Shown: positions 8,546-18,099 of the stretch, piece after piece
Layout: each line of letters starts with the position of its first letter
How positions within the stretch are numbered: the first letter of the stretch is position 1
Source of the DNA: Mixta tenebrionis
GTDB lineage: Bacteria > Pseudomonadota > Gammaproteobacteria > Enterobacterales > Enterobacteriaceae
Reading direction: 5' to 3'
Length of the DNA stretch: 46,643 nt
NCBI RefSeq assembly: GCF_006517625.1
Contig: NZ_VHQI01000019.1
Coordinates: forward strand, 1 to 46,643
Translations under genes and position numbers: made by a program
Notes under the pieces: model-generated
Told to the model about the DNA's origin: nothing
Databases searched by the model: none
Seen by the model: the letters and a program-made list of their open reading frames with translations, nothing else

Positions 8546-8625
8546 CAGCCTCACTCATTTCGGTGAACGACGGTCGCTTTTGTTTTCACTTATAGCGCAT
8601 AGCGCTAATCGGGAAGATTAAAGGA

Positions 8626-9735
8626 ATGATTAATTCAAAATTAAAAACTACGGCGCTCTGCGCCCAGCATGAAAAATGTCATGCCCATATGGTAGATTTT
8701 CATGGCTGGTTAATGCCGCTGCATTACGGCTCGCAAATTCATGAACACCATGCCGTACGCAACGATGCGGGAATGTTTGATGTTTCGCATATGACCGTAA
8801 TAGATTTACAGGGCGCAAAATCGTATCAATTATTACGTTACCTGCTGGCTAACAATATTGATAAATTAACCTCGCCCGGTAAAGCTTTATATAGCGCCAT
8901 GCTCAACCATGAGGGCGGCGTAATAGATGACCTCATCGTCTATTTTTTCACTCAGCAGCATTATCGCATGGTGGTCAATTCGGCTACGCGCGAAAAGGAC
9001 CTCGCCTGGATCAGGCAATACGCCGCGCAGTATCAGGTTGAAATAAAACTGCGCGACGATCTCTCGCTGATAGCCGTTCAGGGTCCTGCTGCGCAGCAGA
9101 AAGTCGCGCAGCTGCTCACCCCTGCGCAGCGGGATGATATCGCCGGTATGAAACCTTTCTTCGGCAAACAGACCGGACAGCTGTTTATCGCCACCACCGG
9201 CTATACCGGCGAGAAAGGGTATGAAATCGCCCTGCCTTCAGCGATGGCGGCGGCGTTCTGGCAGGGGCTGCTGGAGGCGGGCGTCACGCCCTGCGGCCTC
9301 GGCGCGCGCGATACCCTGCGTCTGGAAGCGGGCATGAATCTTTACGGGCAGGAGATGGATGAACAGACATCGCCGCTGGTCGCCAATATGGGCTGGACCA
9401 TCGGCTGGGAGCCGCCGCAGCGCGATTTTATCGGCAGAGAGGCGTTAGAAAAACAGCGTCACGCCCTGCAGGAACAGCTGGTGGGGCTGGTGCTGCAGGA
9501 TAAAGGTATTTTACGCAACCAGCTGCCCGTGCAGTGCCGCAATCAGCAGGGCGAGATCTGCTACGGCACGATCACCAGCGGTTCTTTTTCACCCACGCTG
9601 AATTGCAGCATCGCCCTCGCCCGGCTGCCGGTAGCGATCGGCAATGAGGCAAGCGTGACTTTACGCGGCAAACCACATGCCGTACGCATTGTAAAACCCA
9701 TATTTGTGCGTAACGGAAAAAGCGTCGTTGATTAA
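8626..9735 (+). CDS. gcvT: Glycine cleavage system T protein (aminomethyltransferase)
   Basis: A 369-residue GcvT that transfers the methylene group of aminomethyl-lipoyl-GcvH to tetrahydrofolate, releasing ammonia and 5,10-methylene-THF. Conserved stretches include [39 protein letters not shown] (folate-site motif) and [23 protein letters not shown]. Length is close to E. coli GcvT (364). AAAGGA directly abuts the ATG at 8626, while GGGAAG lies 9 nt upstream; the latter is the better-spaced ribosome site. First gene of a six-gene co-directional cluster. An enteric chromosome normally carries gcvTHP elsewhere, so this may be a second copy. Confidence 0.97.
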   Translation: MINSKLKTTALCAQHEKCHAHMVDFHGWLMPLHYGSQIHEHHAVRNDAGMFDVSHMTVIDLQGAKSYQLLRYLLANNIDKLTSPGKALYSAMLNHEGGVIDDLIVYFFTQQHYRMVVNSATREKDLAWIRQYAAQYQVEIKLRDDLSLIAVQGPAAQQKVAQLLTPAQRDDIAGMKPFFGKQTGQLFIATTGYTGEKGYEIALPSAMAAAFWQGLLEAGVTPCGLGARDTLRLEAGMNLYGQEMDEQTSPLVANMGWTIGWEPPQRDFIGREALEKQRHALQEQLVGLVLQDKGILRNQLPVQCRNQQGEICYGTITSGSFSPTLNCSIALARLPVAIGNEASVTLRGKPHAVRIVKPIFVRNGKSVVD

Positions 9736-9757
9736 CTAACAGCAAAATAAACCGGCA

Positions 9758-9774
9758 CAGCCTGATTCAGGCTG
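9758..9774 (+). other. Hairpin in the gcvT-gcvH spacer
   Basis: CAGCCTG-att-CAGGCTG is a perfect 7-bp stem with a 3-nt loop and no T-run. It lies in the 148-nt gcvT-gcvH gap and may stabilise or process the mRNA rather than terminate it. Confidence 0.5.
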
Positions 9775-9883
9775 CAAGGAATATATTGCCTGCCGCTTGT
9801 TGCGGCCAGCGCCTGGCGCAGTCTGAGCAATGACAGATCTACCAAAGTTTTACGCCGGAAATAACAACAGGAGACAGGGAATA

Positions 9884-10273
9884 ATGAGCACCATATTACC
9901 AGCAGATCTGCAATATACCGATTCTCATGAATGGGTAAAAGATGAAGGCAACGGTCTGTATCGCGTAGGTATTACGGAACATGCGCAGTCACTCCTGGGT
10001 GACGTGGTATTTATCGATTTGCCGACGCCGGCAAAACGCTATCAGGCCGGCGAAGAGTGCGCAACGGTGGAATCGGTAAAGGCGGTTTCTGATATTTATG
10101 CCCCGTTCGACGGTGAAATTGTCGAAGTGAATAGTCAGCTGGATGATACGCCGGAAGCAGTGAATAGCTCCCCCTATGAGGATGGCTGGATGTTCTTAAT
10201 CAAAAGCGAACGACCGGAGCAGGTCGCCGCGCTGCTGAGCGCGGAAGATTATCACGCTTTGATTGCCGACTAG
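9884..10273 (+). CDS. gcvH: Glycine cleavage system H protein (lipoyl carrier)
   Basis: A 129-residue H protein, the lipoylated shuttle between GcvP, GcvT and lipoamide dehydrogenase. The lipoyl-lysine motif [14 protein letters not shown] is intact, with the modified lysine at about residue 66. The ATG at 9884 is chosen over an upstream in-frame ATG at 9830 because GcvH proteins begin here ([18 protein letters not shown]) and CAGGAGACAGGGA precedes it. It ends 64 nt before gcvP. No lpd (L protein) or lipoate-attachment gene is nearby, so those activities would come from elsewhere. Confidence 0.97.
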   Translation: MSTILPADLQYTDSHEWVKDEGNGLYRVGITEHAQSLLGDVVFIDLPTPAKRYQAGEECATVESVKAVSDIYAPFDGEIVEVNSQLDDTPEAVNSSPYEDGWMFLIKSERPEQVAALLSAEDYHALIAD

Positions 10274-10337
10274 CCGCGCCTCTCCCGCGTCGCCGAGCGG
10301 TAAAAGTCGAACCGGCATCAATAAGGAGCTATTCACA

Positions 10338-13220
10338 ATGACAGCATCATTAAAACAGCTTGAATACCGCCATGCGTTTGTCCATCGCCATATTGGGCCA
10401 TCGGAAGCGCAGATAACAGCCATGCTAACTGCGCTGGATGTCGCCACGCTGGACGAACTGACCCAGAAAATCGTGCCTGCGGACATCGCGCTGCCCTCTC
10501 TTCCCCAGGTCGGCGATGGCTTGCAGGAGCAGGAGGCGTTAAGCGAGTTGAAAGCTATCGCCGACCAGAATCAGCGCTATAAATCCTTTATCGGTATGGG
10601 CTACTACGGCACGCTGATGCCGGAGGTTATCCGCCGCAACCTGCTGGAAAACCCAGGCTGGTATACCGCCTATACGCCCTATCAGCCGGAAGTCTCGCAG
10701 GGACGTCTGGAAGCCTTGCTGAACTTTCAACAGCTGGTCATCGATTTAACCGGGCTGCCGCTGGCCTCGGCTTCGCTGCTGGACGAGGCCACCGCCGCCG
10801 CCGAAGCGATGGCGATGGCGTACCGGGTCTGCAACGATAAATCCGCCCACCGTTTTTTCGTCTGCCGCGATGTGCATCCACAAATCCTGGACGTGGTGAA
10901 AACGCGCGCGGAAACGCTGGGATTTGCAATTATTGTCGACGATCTCGACCGCGTCGCCGAGCACGACGCGCTGTTCGGCGCCCTGCTTCCGCTGATCGGC
11001 AGCGATGGCGACGTTCATCAGCTTGCCGCACCGCTCGCCGCGTTGAAACAGCGGCAGATTATTACCTGCGTCTGCGCCGATCCGCTGGCGCTGGTTCTGC
11101 TAAAATCGCCGGGCGAGATGGGGGCGGATATCGTCCTGGGCTCCGCCCAGCGACTGGGGGTTCCCATGGGCTACGGCGGCCCGCACGCCGCGTTTTTTGC
11201 CTGTCGCGAAGAGTATAAACGCGCCATGCCGGGACGAATTATCGGCGTTTCCAGAGATGCCGCAGGCAATCCAGCCCTGCGCATGGCGATGCAAACGCGC
11301 GAACAGCATATCCGCCGGGAGAAAGCGAACTCAAATATCTGCACCTCGCAGGTGCTGCTGGCCGTAATCGCGGGCATGTATGCCGTTTATCACGGGCCGC
11401 AGGGGCTTGAGCGCATCGCCCGGCGCATCCACCGGCTTACCACTCTGCTGGCCGTCGGGCTACGCCAGGCGGGAATGACTCTGCGCCACCAGCGCTGGTT
11501 CGATACCTTAACGTTACAGGTGCCTGATAAGGCGGCGATTCTGCGCCGCGCTCAGGCGCAAAAAATTAACCTGCGCGACGATCTGCCTGACGCTATCGCT
11601 ATTTCGCTGGATGAAACCACCCGCAGAGAAGATATTTTAACCCTGCTGAGCGTGGTAACCGGCAAGGCGGCCACGCTGGATATCGAGGCGCTTGATGCCG
11701 AACAGGTACGCGGCAGCGAACCATCTTTGCCGCCGGAGCTGCTGCGTACCGCGCCAATCCTGACCCATCCTGTTTTCCAGCGCTATCATAGCGAAACGGA
11801 AATGATGCGTTATCTGCGCGCGCTGGAGCAGAAGGATCTGGCCCTCAATCAGGCGATGATTCCGCTGGGCTCCTGCACCATGAAACTTAACGCTGCGGCA
11901 GAGATGCTGCCGATAAGCTGGCCCGAATTCAGCGAACTGCATCCGTTTTGCCCGCCCGAACAGGCGCAGGGATACCAGATTTTAATAGATCAACTCTCGC
12001 AGTGGCTGATCGCCCTCAGCGGCTACGACGCTATCTGTATGCAGCCCAACTCCGGCGCGCAGGGCGAATATGCCGGTCTGTTGACCATCAGACGCTATCA
12101 GCACAGCTGCCGGCAGCAACAGCGCCATATCTGTCTGATTCCGGCCTCCGCGCACGGCACCAATCCGGCTTCCGCCCATATGGCGGGCATGACCGTGGTA
12201 GTGGTCGATTGCGACCGTCACGGCAATATTGATATCGCCGATCTGGAGAGGAAAGCCGCGCAGGCGGGAGATGCGCTCTCCTGCGTCATGGTTACCTATC
12301 CATCAACGCATGGCGTTTACGAAGAAAATATTCGCCGCGTCTGTCAGATCGTCCATCAATATGGCGGGCAGGTCTATTTAGACGGCGCCAATATGAACGC
12401 CCAGGTTGGGCTAACCTCGCCGGGGCATATCGGTGCCGACGTTTCCCATTTTAACCTGCATAAAACCTTCAGCATTCCGCACGGCGGCGGCGGGCCCGGC
12501 GTAGGACCGATCGGCGTCAAGGCGCATCTGGCGGACTTTGTGCCGGGACATTGCGTAGTGAGCGATGCGAAGCGGCTTACGCAGCTGGGCGCGGTTAGCG
12601 CGGCGCCGTTCGGCAGCGCCTCGATCCTGCCGATAAGCTGGATGTATATTCGCATGATGGGCTCCCAGGGGCTGAAGCGAGCCTCTCAGGTCGCCATCCT
12701 CAACGCAAACTACATAGCGCGGCGCCTTAACGATCTGTTCCCGGTGCTCTATTGTGGACGGGACGGCTATGTCGCTCACGAATGTATTCTCGATATTCGC
12801 CCCTTAAAAGAACGCTACGGCATCAGCGAAATGGATGTGGCGAAGCGGCTGATTGATTATGGTTTTCACGCGCCGACCATGTCATTCCCGGTAGCGAGCA
12901 CGCTGATGGTGGAGCCGACGGAATCAGAGAGCCTGGCAGAGCTGGATCGCTTTATCGCCGCCATGCGCAGTATTTATGACGAGGCCACGCGGGTGGCTAA
13001 CGGCGAGTGGCCGCCGCTCGACAATCCTTTAGTAAACGCGCCCCATACTCAGTGGGAGCTGGCTGAAGAGTGGCGGCATCCCTACAGCCGCAAGCGGGCT
13101 GTTTTCCCTGCGCCACAGCAGGCGGCAAATAAATACTGGCCGACGGTGAAACGACTCGATGATGTCTATGGCGATCGCCATCTGTACTGCGGTTGTCCGG
13201 CGCCTGAGGAATACCGGTAG
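10338..13220 (+). CDS. gcvP: Glycine dehydrogenase (decarboxylating), P protein
   Basis: A 960-residue single-chain GcvP, the PLP enzyme that decarboxylates glycine and loads the aminomethyl group on GcvH. Both halves of the tandem fold are present. The C-terminal half carries the PLP lysine (K709) in [20 protein letters not shown], preceded by [14 protein letters not shown] and [15 protein letters not shown]. The length is standard for the proteobacterial form (E. coli 957). The ATG at 10338 follows AATAAGGAG; the longer in-frame start at 10263 overlaps gcvH. After the stop, a GC-rich hairpin (13226-13244) without T-run lies before the transporter gene. Confidence 0.97.
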   Translation: MTASLKQLEYRHAFVHRHIGPSEAQITAMLTALDVATLDELTQKIVPADIALPSLPQVGDGLQEQEALSELKAIADQNQRYKSFIGMGYYGTLMPEVIRRNLLENPGWYTAYTPYQPEVSQGRLEALLNFQQLVIDLTGLPLASASLLDEATAAAEAMAMAYRVCNDKSAHRFFVCRDVHPQILDVVKTRAETLGFAIIVDDLDRVAEHDALFGALLPLIGSDGDVHQLAAPLAALKQRQIITCVCADPLALVLLKSPGEMGADIVLGSAQRLGVPMGYGGPHAAFFACREEYKRAMPGRIIGVSRDAAGNPALRMAMQTREQHIRREKANSNICTSQVLLAVIAGMYAVYHGPQGLERIARRIHRLTTLLAVGLRQAGMTLRHQRWFDTLTLQVPDKAAILRRAQAQKINLRDDLPDAIAISLDETTRREDILTLLSVVTGKAATLDIEALDAEQVRGSEPSLPPELLRTAPILTHPVFQRYHSETEMMRYLRALEQKDLALNQAMIPLGSCTMKLNAAAEMLPISWPEFSELHPFCPPEQAQGYQILIDQLSQWLIALSGYDAICMQPNSGAQGEYAGLLTIRRYQHSCRQQQRHICLIPASAHGTNPASAHMAGMTVVVVDCDRHGNIDIADLERKAAQAGDALSCVMVTYPSTHGVYEENIRRVCQIVHQYGGQVYLDGANMNAQVGLTSPGHIGADVSHFNLHKTFSIPHGGGGPGVGPIGVKAHLADFVPGHCVVSDAKRLTQLGAVSAAPFGSASILPISWMYIRMMGSQGLKRASQVAILNANYIARRLNDLFPVLYCGRDGYVAHECILDIRPLKERYGISEMDVAKRLIDYGFHAPTMSFPVASTLMVEPTESESLAELDRFIAAMRSIYDEATRVANGEWPPLDNPLVNAPHTQWELAEEWRHPYSRKRAVFPAPQQAANKYWPTVKRLDDVYGDRHLYCGCPAPEEYR

Positions 13221-13225
13221 CTTTC

Positions 13226-13244
13226 GGGGGCGACCGCCGCCCCC
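13226..13244 (+). other. GC-rich hairpin after gcvP
   Basis: GGGGGCG-accgc-CGCCCCC lies just after the gcvP stop codon with no T-run following. It may protect the gcvTHP part of the transcript or attenuate read-through to agcS-fhs-folD. Confidence 0.5.
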
Positions 13245-13387
13245 AACTTCCGCCAGACCTGCGCAATCGATATCTTTTGCAACATAACGCGATGATATAG
13301 ATCCAAACCTTCTTACGCAGCGGCGATTAAAATGCCTGGGTAAGTAGGGTAGCGTATTGCTAATCAATAAACAGGAAAGTCGGCAAG

Positions 13388-14797
13388 ATGGATATCTTGA
13401 GTCACTTTGTTAACCAGGTAAATGACCTGCTATGGAACGTATTACTTATCTATCTGCTCTGCGGGGTGGGTATTTATTACACCATTGTGCTGGGATTCGT
13501 ACAGATCCGTTACTTTAAAACGAGTATTACCTCGCTATTCGGCAATATCTCTCTGTTCGGCAAACGAGCGGATAAGCGGGGAATGAGTTCATTCCAGGCC
13601 GTCACCACGGCTATCGCCGGTCAGGTAGGGACCGGTAATTTAGCCGGACCGGCAACGGCGATTCTTGCCGGCGGCCCCGGCGCTATTTTCTGGATGTGGG
13701 TTTCTTCTTTTCTGGGTATGGCGACTATTTATGCCGAAGCGATTCTGGCGCAAAAATATCGCAGCCAGGATAAAGAAGGCCAGGTGGTAGGCGGCCCGGC
13801 TTACTACATTGAACAAGGCCTGCATTGTAAATGGCTGGCGGTAGTTTTTTCGCTGTTAATTATTTTAGCGCTCGGTTTTATCGGCAATATGGTGCAGTCT
13901 AATTCGATCGCCTCGGCCTTTTACGGTTCATTAAGCATCCCGCTCTGGGTAAGCGGCCTGATCGTTGCGGCGCTCACCGCCTTTGTTATTATTGGCGGCA
14001 TCGGCAGTATCGCCTCATTTACCGAAAAGATTGTGCCAATAAAGGCGGTGCTTTATTTTGCCGGCACCTTCGTCATTCTGATTTACAACTATGCCTGGAT
14101 TATTCCGGCATTTAAAATAATCTTTGTCGCCGCCTTTAATCCGCAGGCGGTGCTTGGCGGCGGTATCGGTATCGCGATTCAGGAAGCCATGCGTTTCGGC
14201 ATCGCCCGCGGCCTCTTCTCTAATGAGGCGGGGATGGGCTCCACGCCCCATGCGCACGCGCTGGCGAAAGTGGAGCATAAAGAGCAGCAGGGCTTTATCG
14301 CCATGATGGGGGTTTTCGTCGTTGCCATTATCGTTACGATCACCGCACTGGCGATTATCACTTCAGGCCTGAGCATGTGGGACGCTGGCGGACGGCAAAC
14401 CGCCTCCTTTATGTCTGTTTATCAGGGGCTGCAGGGCATTGAGCTGACGCAAATGGCTTACTCCTGGGTGTTCGGCTGGTTCGGAAGCATCTTTATTTCA
14501 TTCGCGCTGTTGTGCTTCGCATTTACCACCATTATCGGCTGGTACTACTACGGCGAAATGAATATTCGTTACCTGTTTAATAATAAAAAGGCCGTACGTA
14601 TTTATCAGTTCATTGTCGTCATCTTTATATTTTGCGCCTCGCTGATCAAGGTAGAGGTGGTATGGAATATGGCGGATATGTTTAATGGACTGATGGTACT
14701 GCCTAATCTGACGGCGCTCATATTATTATCGCCGGTAGTTATACGCATAACGCGTGCGATAAAAAAAGGCTCGCCGGTCAATCAGGAGGCAGAGTGA
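13388..14797 (+). CDS. Sodium:alanine/glycine symporter (AgcS/AlsT family)
   Basis: A 469-residue multi-pass inner-membrane protein of the alanine or glycine:cation symporter family (TC 2.A.25). Family motifs include FQAVTTAIAGQVGTGNLAGPATAI near residues 68-92 and the highly conserved RGLFSNEAGMGSTPHAHA around 274-291. About ten hydrophobic segments are visible. It imports small neutral amino acids with Na+. Its place between gcvP and fhs, with no other function nearby, makes glycine the probable substrate. It starts 167 nt after gcvP with AACAGGAAAG upstream. E. coli YaaJ is a family member, but substrate cannot be read from sequence alone. Confidence 0.93.
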   Translation: MDILSHFVNQVNDLLWNVLLIYLLCGVGIYYTIVLGFVQIRYFKTSITSLFGNISLFGKRADKRGMSSFQAVTTAIAGQVGTGNLAGPATAILAGGPGAIFWMWVSSFLGMATIYAEAILAQKYRSQDKEGQVVGGPAYYIEQGLHCKWLAVVFSLLIILALGFIGNMVQSNSIASAFYGSLSIPLWVSGLIVAALTAFVIIGGIGSIASFTEKIVPIKAVLYFAGTFVILIYNYAWIIPAFKIIFVAAFNPQAVLGGGIGIAIQEAMRFGIARGLFSNEAGMGSTPHAHALAKVEHKEQQGFIAMMGVFVVAIIVTITALAIITSGLSMWDAGGRQTASFMSVYQGLQGIELTQMAYSWVFGWFGSIFISFALLCFAFTTIIGWYYYGEMNIRYLFNNKKAVRIYQFIVVIFIFCASLIKVEVVWNMADMFNGLMVLPNLTALILLSPVVIRITRAIKKGSPVNQEAE

Positions 14798-14904
14798 TTA
14801 GCGCCGCAAAAACCAAAAAAGGCGTCGATCAACACACTGCAAACGCCGGTAGCGTCAACTCAAATATCCACCTTGCGATAAGCATTAAAAGTGAGAACTA
14901 AAAT

Positions 14905-16575
14905 ATGAAATCGGATATTCAAATTGCCCATGAGGCGCATCTGTTACCCGTTCAGGCTATCGCTGAAAAGCTGGGCGTCGATCCGGACGATCTGGAACTG
15001 CACGGCAAATACAAAGCAAAATTCAGCAATGGCCTCTGGTCAAAGATCGGCGATCGGGAAAATGGCAAACTGGTTCTGGTCACCGCCATTAATCCGACTC
15101 CCGCCGGCGAAGGTAAAACCACAGTGACGGTGGGCCTCGGCCAGGCTCTGAATCATATCGGCAAAAACGCGGTTATCGCCCTGCGCGAACCGTCGCTCGG
15201 CCCCTGCTTCGGCATGAAAGGCGGCGCGGCTGGCGGCGGCTACGCCCAGGTAGTGCCGATGGAAGATCTCAACCTGCACTTTACCGGTGATTTTCACGCC
15301 ATTACCTCAGCCAATAACCTGCTGGCGGCAATGCTTGATAACCATATTTTCCAGGGCAATGCGTTAGATATCGATCCGAAAAGAATTGTCTTTAAGCGCT
15401 GTATGGATATGAACGATCGCGCATTGCGTCATACGGTGGTGGGACTGGGCGGCCCGAAAGACGGCGTAGTACGCGAGGATGGTTTTGTTATTACCGTCGC
15501 CTCGGAGATTATGGCGATCCTCTGTCTCGCCAGAGATATCGGTGATTTAAAACAGCGGCTGGCGCGGATTATCGTTGCCTATTCGCGCAGCGGCGATCCG
15601 GTCACCGCCGCCGATCTTCACGCCGTGGGCGCGATGTCCAGCCTGCTCAAGGATGCGATTAATCCAAACCTTATCCAGACGCTGGAGAATACGCCGGCGA
15701 TTATTCACGGCGGCCCCTTTGCTAATATCGCTCACGGCTGCAATAGCGTCAGGGCCACTACGCTGGGGCTGAAGCTGGCCGATATTGTGGTTACCGAAGC
15801 GGGCTTCGGCGCTGACTTAGGCGCGGAGAAATTCTTCGATATTAAATGCCGCATGAGCGGCTTGCGTCCCAGCTGCGTGGTGCTGGTTGCTACCACCAAG
15901 GCGTTGAAATATAACGGCGGCGCTGGAAAAAATGAGTGGCAGCACGAGAATATGGAGGCGCTGGCGAAAGGCATCGTTAATCTCGGCAAGCACATTGAGA
16001 ACGTAAAAAAATATGGCGTTCCGGTGGTGGTGACGCTGAATGCCTACGCCAGCGACACGCCTAAAGAGCACGATTTTATCCGTCAGTACTGTCAGCAGCG
16101 GGGCTGCCGCTTCGCGCTGGCGGAGGTCTGGGAGAAAGGCGGCGCGGGCGGCGTCGAGCTGGCCCGACAGGTGATCGATATTCTGGAGCATGAGCCTGAG
16201 CATTTCCAGCCGCTCTATCCGGATGAGCTGCCGTTAAGCGACAAAATAGACACTATCGCGAAAGAAATTTATGGCGCCGACGGCGTGACCTGGAGCGCCG
16301 CAGCCCGCACCATGCTAACGAAGATAGAGAGCATGGGCTTCGGCCACTTCCCGATCTGCATGGCGAAAACGCAATATTCCCTGTCTGACGATCCTACTCT
16401 GCTGGGCCAGCCAACCGGTTTCACCATCAATATTCGTGAAGTTTACGTCTCCGCCGGGGCCGGATTTGTGGTGGCGTTAACCGGCTCAATCATGACCATG
16501 CCCGGCCTGCCCAAAACGCCTGCGGCCAATATTATCGACCTCAATGAGGATGGCCTGATTAGCGGGCTGTTTTAA
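14905..16575 (+). CDS. fhs: Formate--tetrahydrofolate ligase
   Basis: A 556-residue formate-THF ligase (10-formyl-THF synthetase), interconverting formate + THF + ATP and 10-formyl-THF + ADP + Pi. The P-loop-like [11 protein letters not shown] is at about residues 63-73, and [23 protein letters not shown] follows as in all Fhs proteins. Length is standard (about 556). E. coli K-12 lacks fhs, and its presence in a gcv cluster is unusual for the order. Next to gcvTHP and folD, the expected net direction is formate release with ATP synthesis from glycine-derived one-carbon units. The opposite direction would support formate assimilation to serine or glycine. Confidence 0.96.
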   Translation: MKSDIQIAHEAHLLPVQAIAEKLGVDPDDLELHGKYKAKFSNGLWSKIGDRENGKLVLVTAINPTPAGEGKTTVTVGLGQALNHIGKNAVIALREPSLGPCFGMKGGAAGGGYAQVVPMEDLNLHFTGDFHAITSANNLLAAMLDNHIFQGNALDIDPKRIVFKRCMDMNDRALRHTVVGLGGPKDGVVREDGFVITVASEIMAILCLARDIGDLKQRLARIIVAYSRSGDPVTAADLHAVGAMSSLLKDAINPNLIQTLENTPAIIHGGPFANIAHGCNSVRATTLGLKLADIVVTEAGFGADLGAEKFFDIKCRMSGLRPSCVVLVATTKALKYNGGAGKNEWQHENMEALAKGIVNLGKHIENVKKYGVPVVVTLNAYASDTPKEHDFIRQYCQQRGCRFALAEVWEKGGAGGVELARQVIDILEHEPEHFQPLYPDELPLSDKIDTIAKEIYGADGVTWSAAARTMLTKIESMGFGHFPICMAKTQYSLSDDPTLLGQPTGFTINIREVYVSAGAGFVVALTGSIMTMPGLPKTPAANIIDLNEDGLISGLF

Positions 16576-16588
16576 CCGGAGAGAAAAT

Positions 16589-17437
16589 ATGACGGTATTA
16601 ATTAATGGCAAAGCGATTGCCGCGACGATCAAAGAAGAATTAAAGGCGCAGCTAAGCGCCCGTCCGCGCGTTGCCACCCTGGCGGTAATTTTGGTGGGCA
16701 ACGATCCCGCCTCTTCGATTTATGTAAATAATAAGCATCGCGCCTGCGAATATGTTGGCATCCGCTCTCTGGTAATGACTCTGCCTGATTCAACCAGCCA
16801 GGCTGAGCTGCTGAAGCATATTGAAACCCTGAACCAGCGCGATGACGTTGACGGCATACTGGTACAGCTGCCGCTGCCCGCCGCTATTGATTCACAGGCG
16901 GTCATCCAGGCCATCAGTCCCGATAAGGATGTGGATGGCTTTCATCCACAGAACGTCGGCGCGCTTTCGATGAACCATACCGGGTTTTTGCCCTGTACGC
17001 CGGCAGGCATCATCGAGTTGCTGAAGCGTAGCCATATTGAGATAGCAGGCAAGGAGTGCGTGGTGCTGGGCCGCAGCAATATCGTGGGAAAACCGGTCGC
17101 CCAGCTTCTGCTGCGTGAAAACGCGACGGTTACGATCTGTCATTCGCAGACCAAAAATTTGCCGCACATCTGCCAGCGGGCAGATATTCTTATCGTCGCC
17201 ATCGGCAAGCCGCGCGCGATAGACAGCCGTTATGTCAAACCCGGCGCGGTAGTGATTGATGTCGGCATCCACCGCGACAGCGCCGGGCTTATCTGCGGCG
17301 ACGTCGATTTTAACGCCGTGCAGGCCATCGCCGGAGCGATAACCCCCGTTCCCGGCGGCGTCGGCCCGATGACGATCGCTATGCTGATGCAAAACTGCCT
17401 GATAGCGGCGGATCGTCACGCTTTACGCGCCTCTTAA
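16589..17437 (+). CDS. folD: Bifunctional methylene-THF dehydrogenase/methenyl-THF cyclohydrolase FolD
   Basis: A 282-residue FolD, converting 5,10-methylene-THF to 10-formyl-THF with NAD(P)+ reduction. Motifs: ASSIYVNNKHRACE with the catalytic lysine at about 49, VDGILVQLPLP, PDKDVDGFHPQNVG, and GRSNIVGKPVAQLLL plus PVPGGVGPMTIAML in the cofactor domain. It starts 13 nt after fhs behind GGAGAG and is thus tightly coupled to it. It is clearly diverged from E. coli FolD in the folate and nucleotide loops, consistent with a cluster-specific second FolD rather than the housekeeping copy. Confidence 0.96.
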   Translation: MTVLINGKAIAATIKEELKAQLSARPRVATLAVILVGNDPASSIYVNNKHRACEYVGIRSLVMTLPDSTSQAELLKHIETLNQRDDVDGILVQLPLPAAIDSQAVIQAISPDKDVDGFHPQNVGALSMNHTGFLPCTPAGIIELLKRSHIEIAGKECVVLGRSNIVGKPVAQLLLRENATVTICHSQTKNLPHICQRADILIVAIGKPRAIDSRYVKPGAVVIDVGIHRDSAGLICGDVDFNAVQAIAGAITPVPGGVGPMTIAMLMQNCLIAADRHALRAS

Positions 17438-17496
17438 TCTGCGCTCTTCCGGCGCTACAGGCCGTACTTTCTGACGATAGCGCTATTAATCCGGCT

Positions 17497-17530
17497 GGCA
17501 GTACCCTTTTTCAGTTCACAAGGGTCTGCC
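17497..17530. other. Long hairpin between convergent folD and fliE
   Basis: GGCAG-ta-CCCTT pairs with AAGGG-t-CTGCC across an 11-nt loop, in the 118-bp gap where folD and fliE converge. There is no T-run on either side, so its role as a terminator is uncertain. Confidence 0.4.
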
Positions 17531-17555
17531 GGCGCTCAACAGATAAAGCGTTGAA

Positions 17556-17867
17556 CTACACCTGCATATTCATCACTTCCTGATAAGCCGACACCAGCTT
17601 ATTACGCACCTGCACGCCCATCTGCATTGAAATAGATGATTTTTGCAGATCGACCATCACATCATTCAGCGCCACGCCTGGTTTACCCAGTTCAAAATTC
17701 TGCGCCTGCGTGCGGGCGCTGTTTTGCGTTTCGCTGATCTTATCCAGCGCCGCGCGCATCTGCGTGGCGAAATCCGCGTGCGTAGTGGTTTCAGCTGTTC
17801 TGTTGCCGGCCTGCAGCGCGCCAGACTGCAGCTGCTGAATCACACTTTCTATCCCCTGGATTGCCAT
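17556..17867 (-). CDS. fliE: Flagellar hook-basal body protein FliE
   Basis: A 103-residue FliE ([21 protein letters not shown]...), joining the MS ring to the proximal rod and helping gate the export apparatus. The C-terminus [19 protein letters not shown]...[17 protein letters not shown] is the conserved helical hairpin; E. coli FliE is 104 aa. It is transcribed away from fliF, as in E. coli, across a 232-bp spacer that must hold both class 2 (FlhDC-dependent) promoters. The FlhDC boxes were not resolved by eye. Confidence 0.97.
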   Translation of the reverse strand: MAIQGIESVIQQLQSGALQAGNRTAETTTHADFATQMRAALDKISETQNSARTQAQNFELGKPGVALNDVMVDLQKSSISMQMGVQVRNKLVSAYQEVMNMQV

Positions 17868-18099
17868 GTTAACCCTCGTTATTGGCGGCCTGTTCGATTT
17901 TCGCCAGCAAACTTAACACAAAGTCAATAAGACAAAGGGCACAAATGACAGCAAAACACATAGCTTTTTGAGCCATCGAAATTCATCGCGCGGAAAATAA
18001 TGGCGTCCATTGAGGTGGAACTTTTCTAAGCCGCATCAGGGAGTCAGTTTTGTCACCACTTAATACAGAGTCCGGACAACAGTCAGGCAGGAAATGGTC

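Larger units (their letters stand above)
7549..8625. other. 1.08-kb AT-rich leader before the gcv cluster
   Basis: There is no credible reading frame, known RNA or glycine-riboswitch core (no conserved tandem aptamer) in this stretch. It contains a 9-bp inverted repeat TTAAATAAA-atcaag-TTTATTTAA at 8020-8043, an inverted repeat AATCC-taatca-GGATT at 8382-8397, several CTAAT/ATTAG motifs (8348, 8380, 8386, 8527, 8605) of the kind reported for GcvA sites, and a CRP-type palindrome at 8503-8518. Its size and base composition suggest a complex control region. Confidence 0.6.

Noticed and set aside
7549..8625. Glycine riboswitch in front of gcvT
   Set aside because: I looked for the tandem aptamer core and saw none; enteric gcv operons are normally controlled by GcvA/GcvR/Lrp instead. 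A covariance-model search would settle it.
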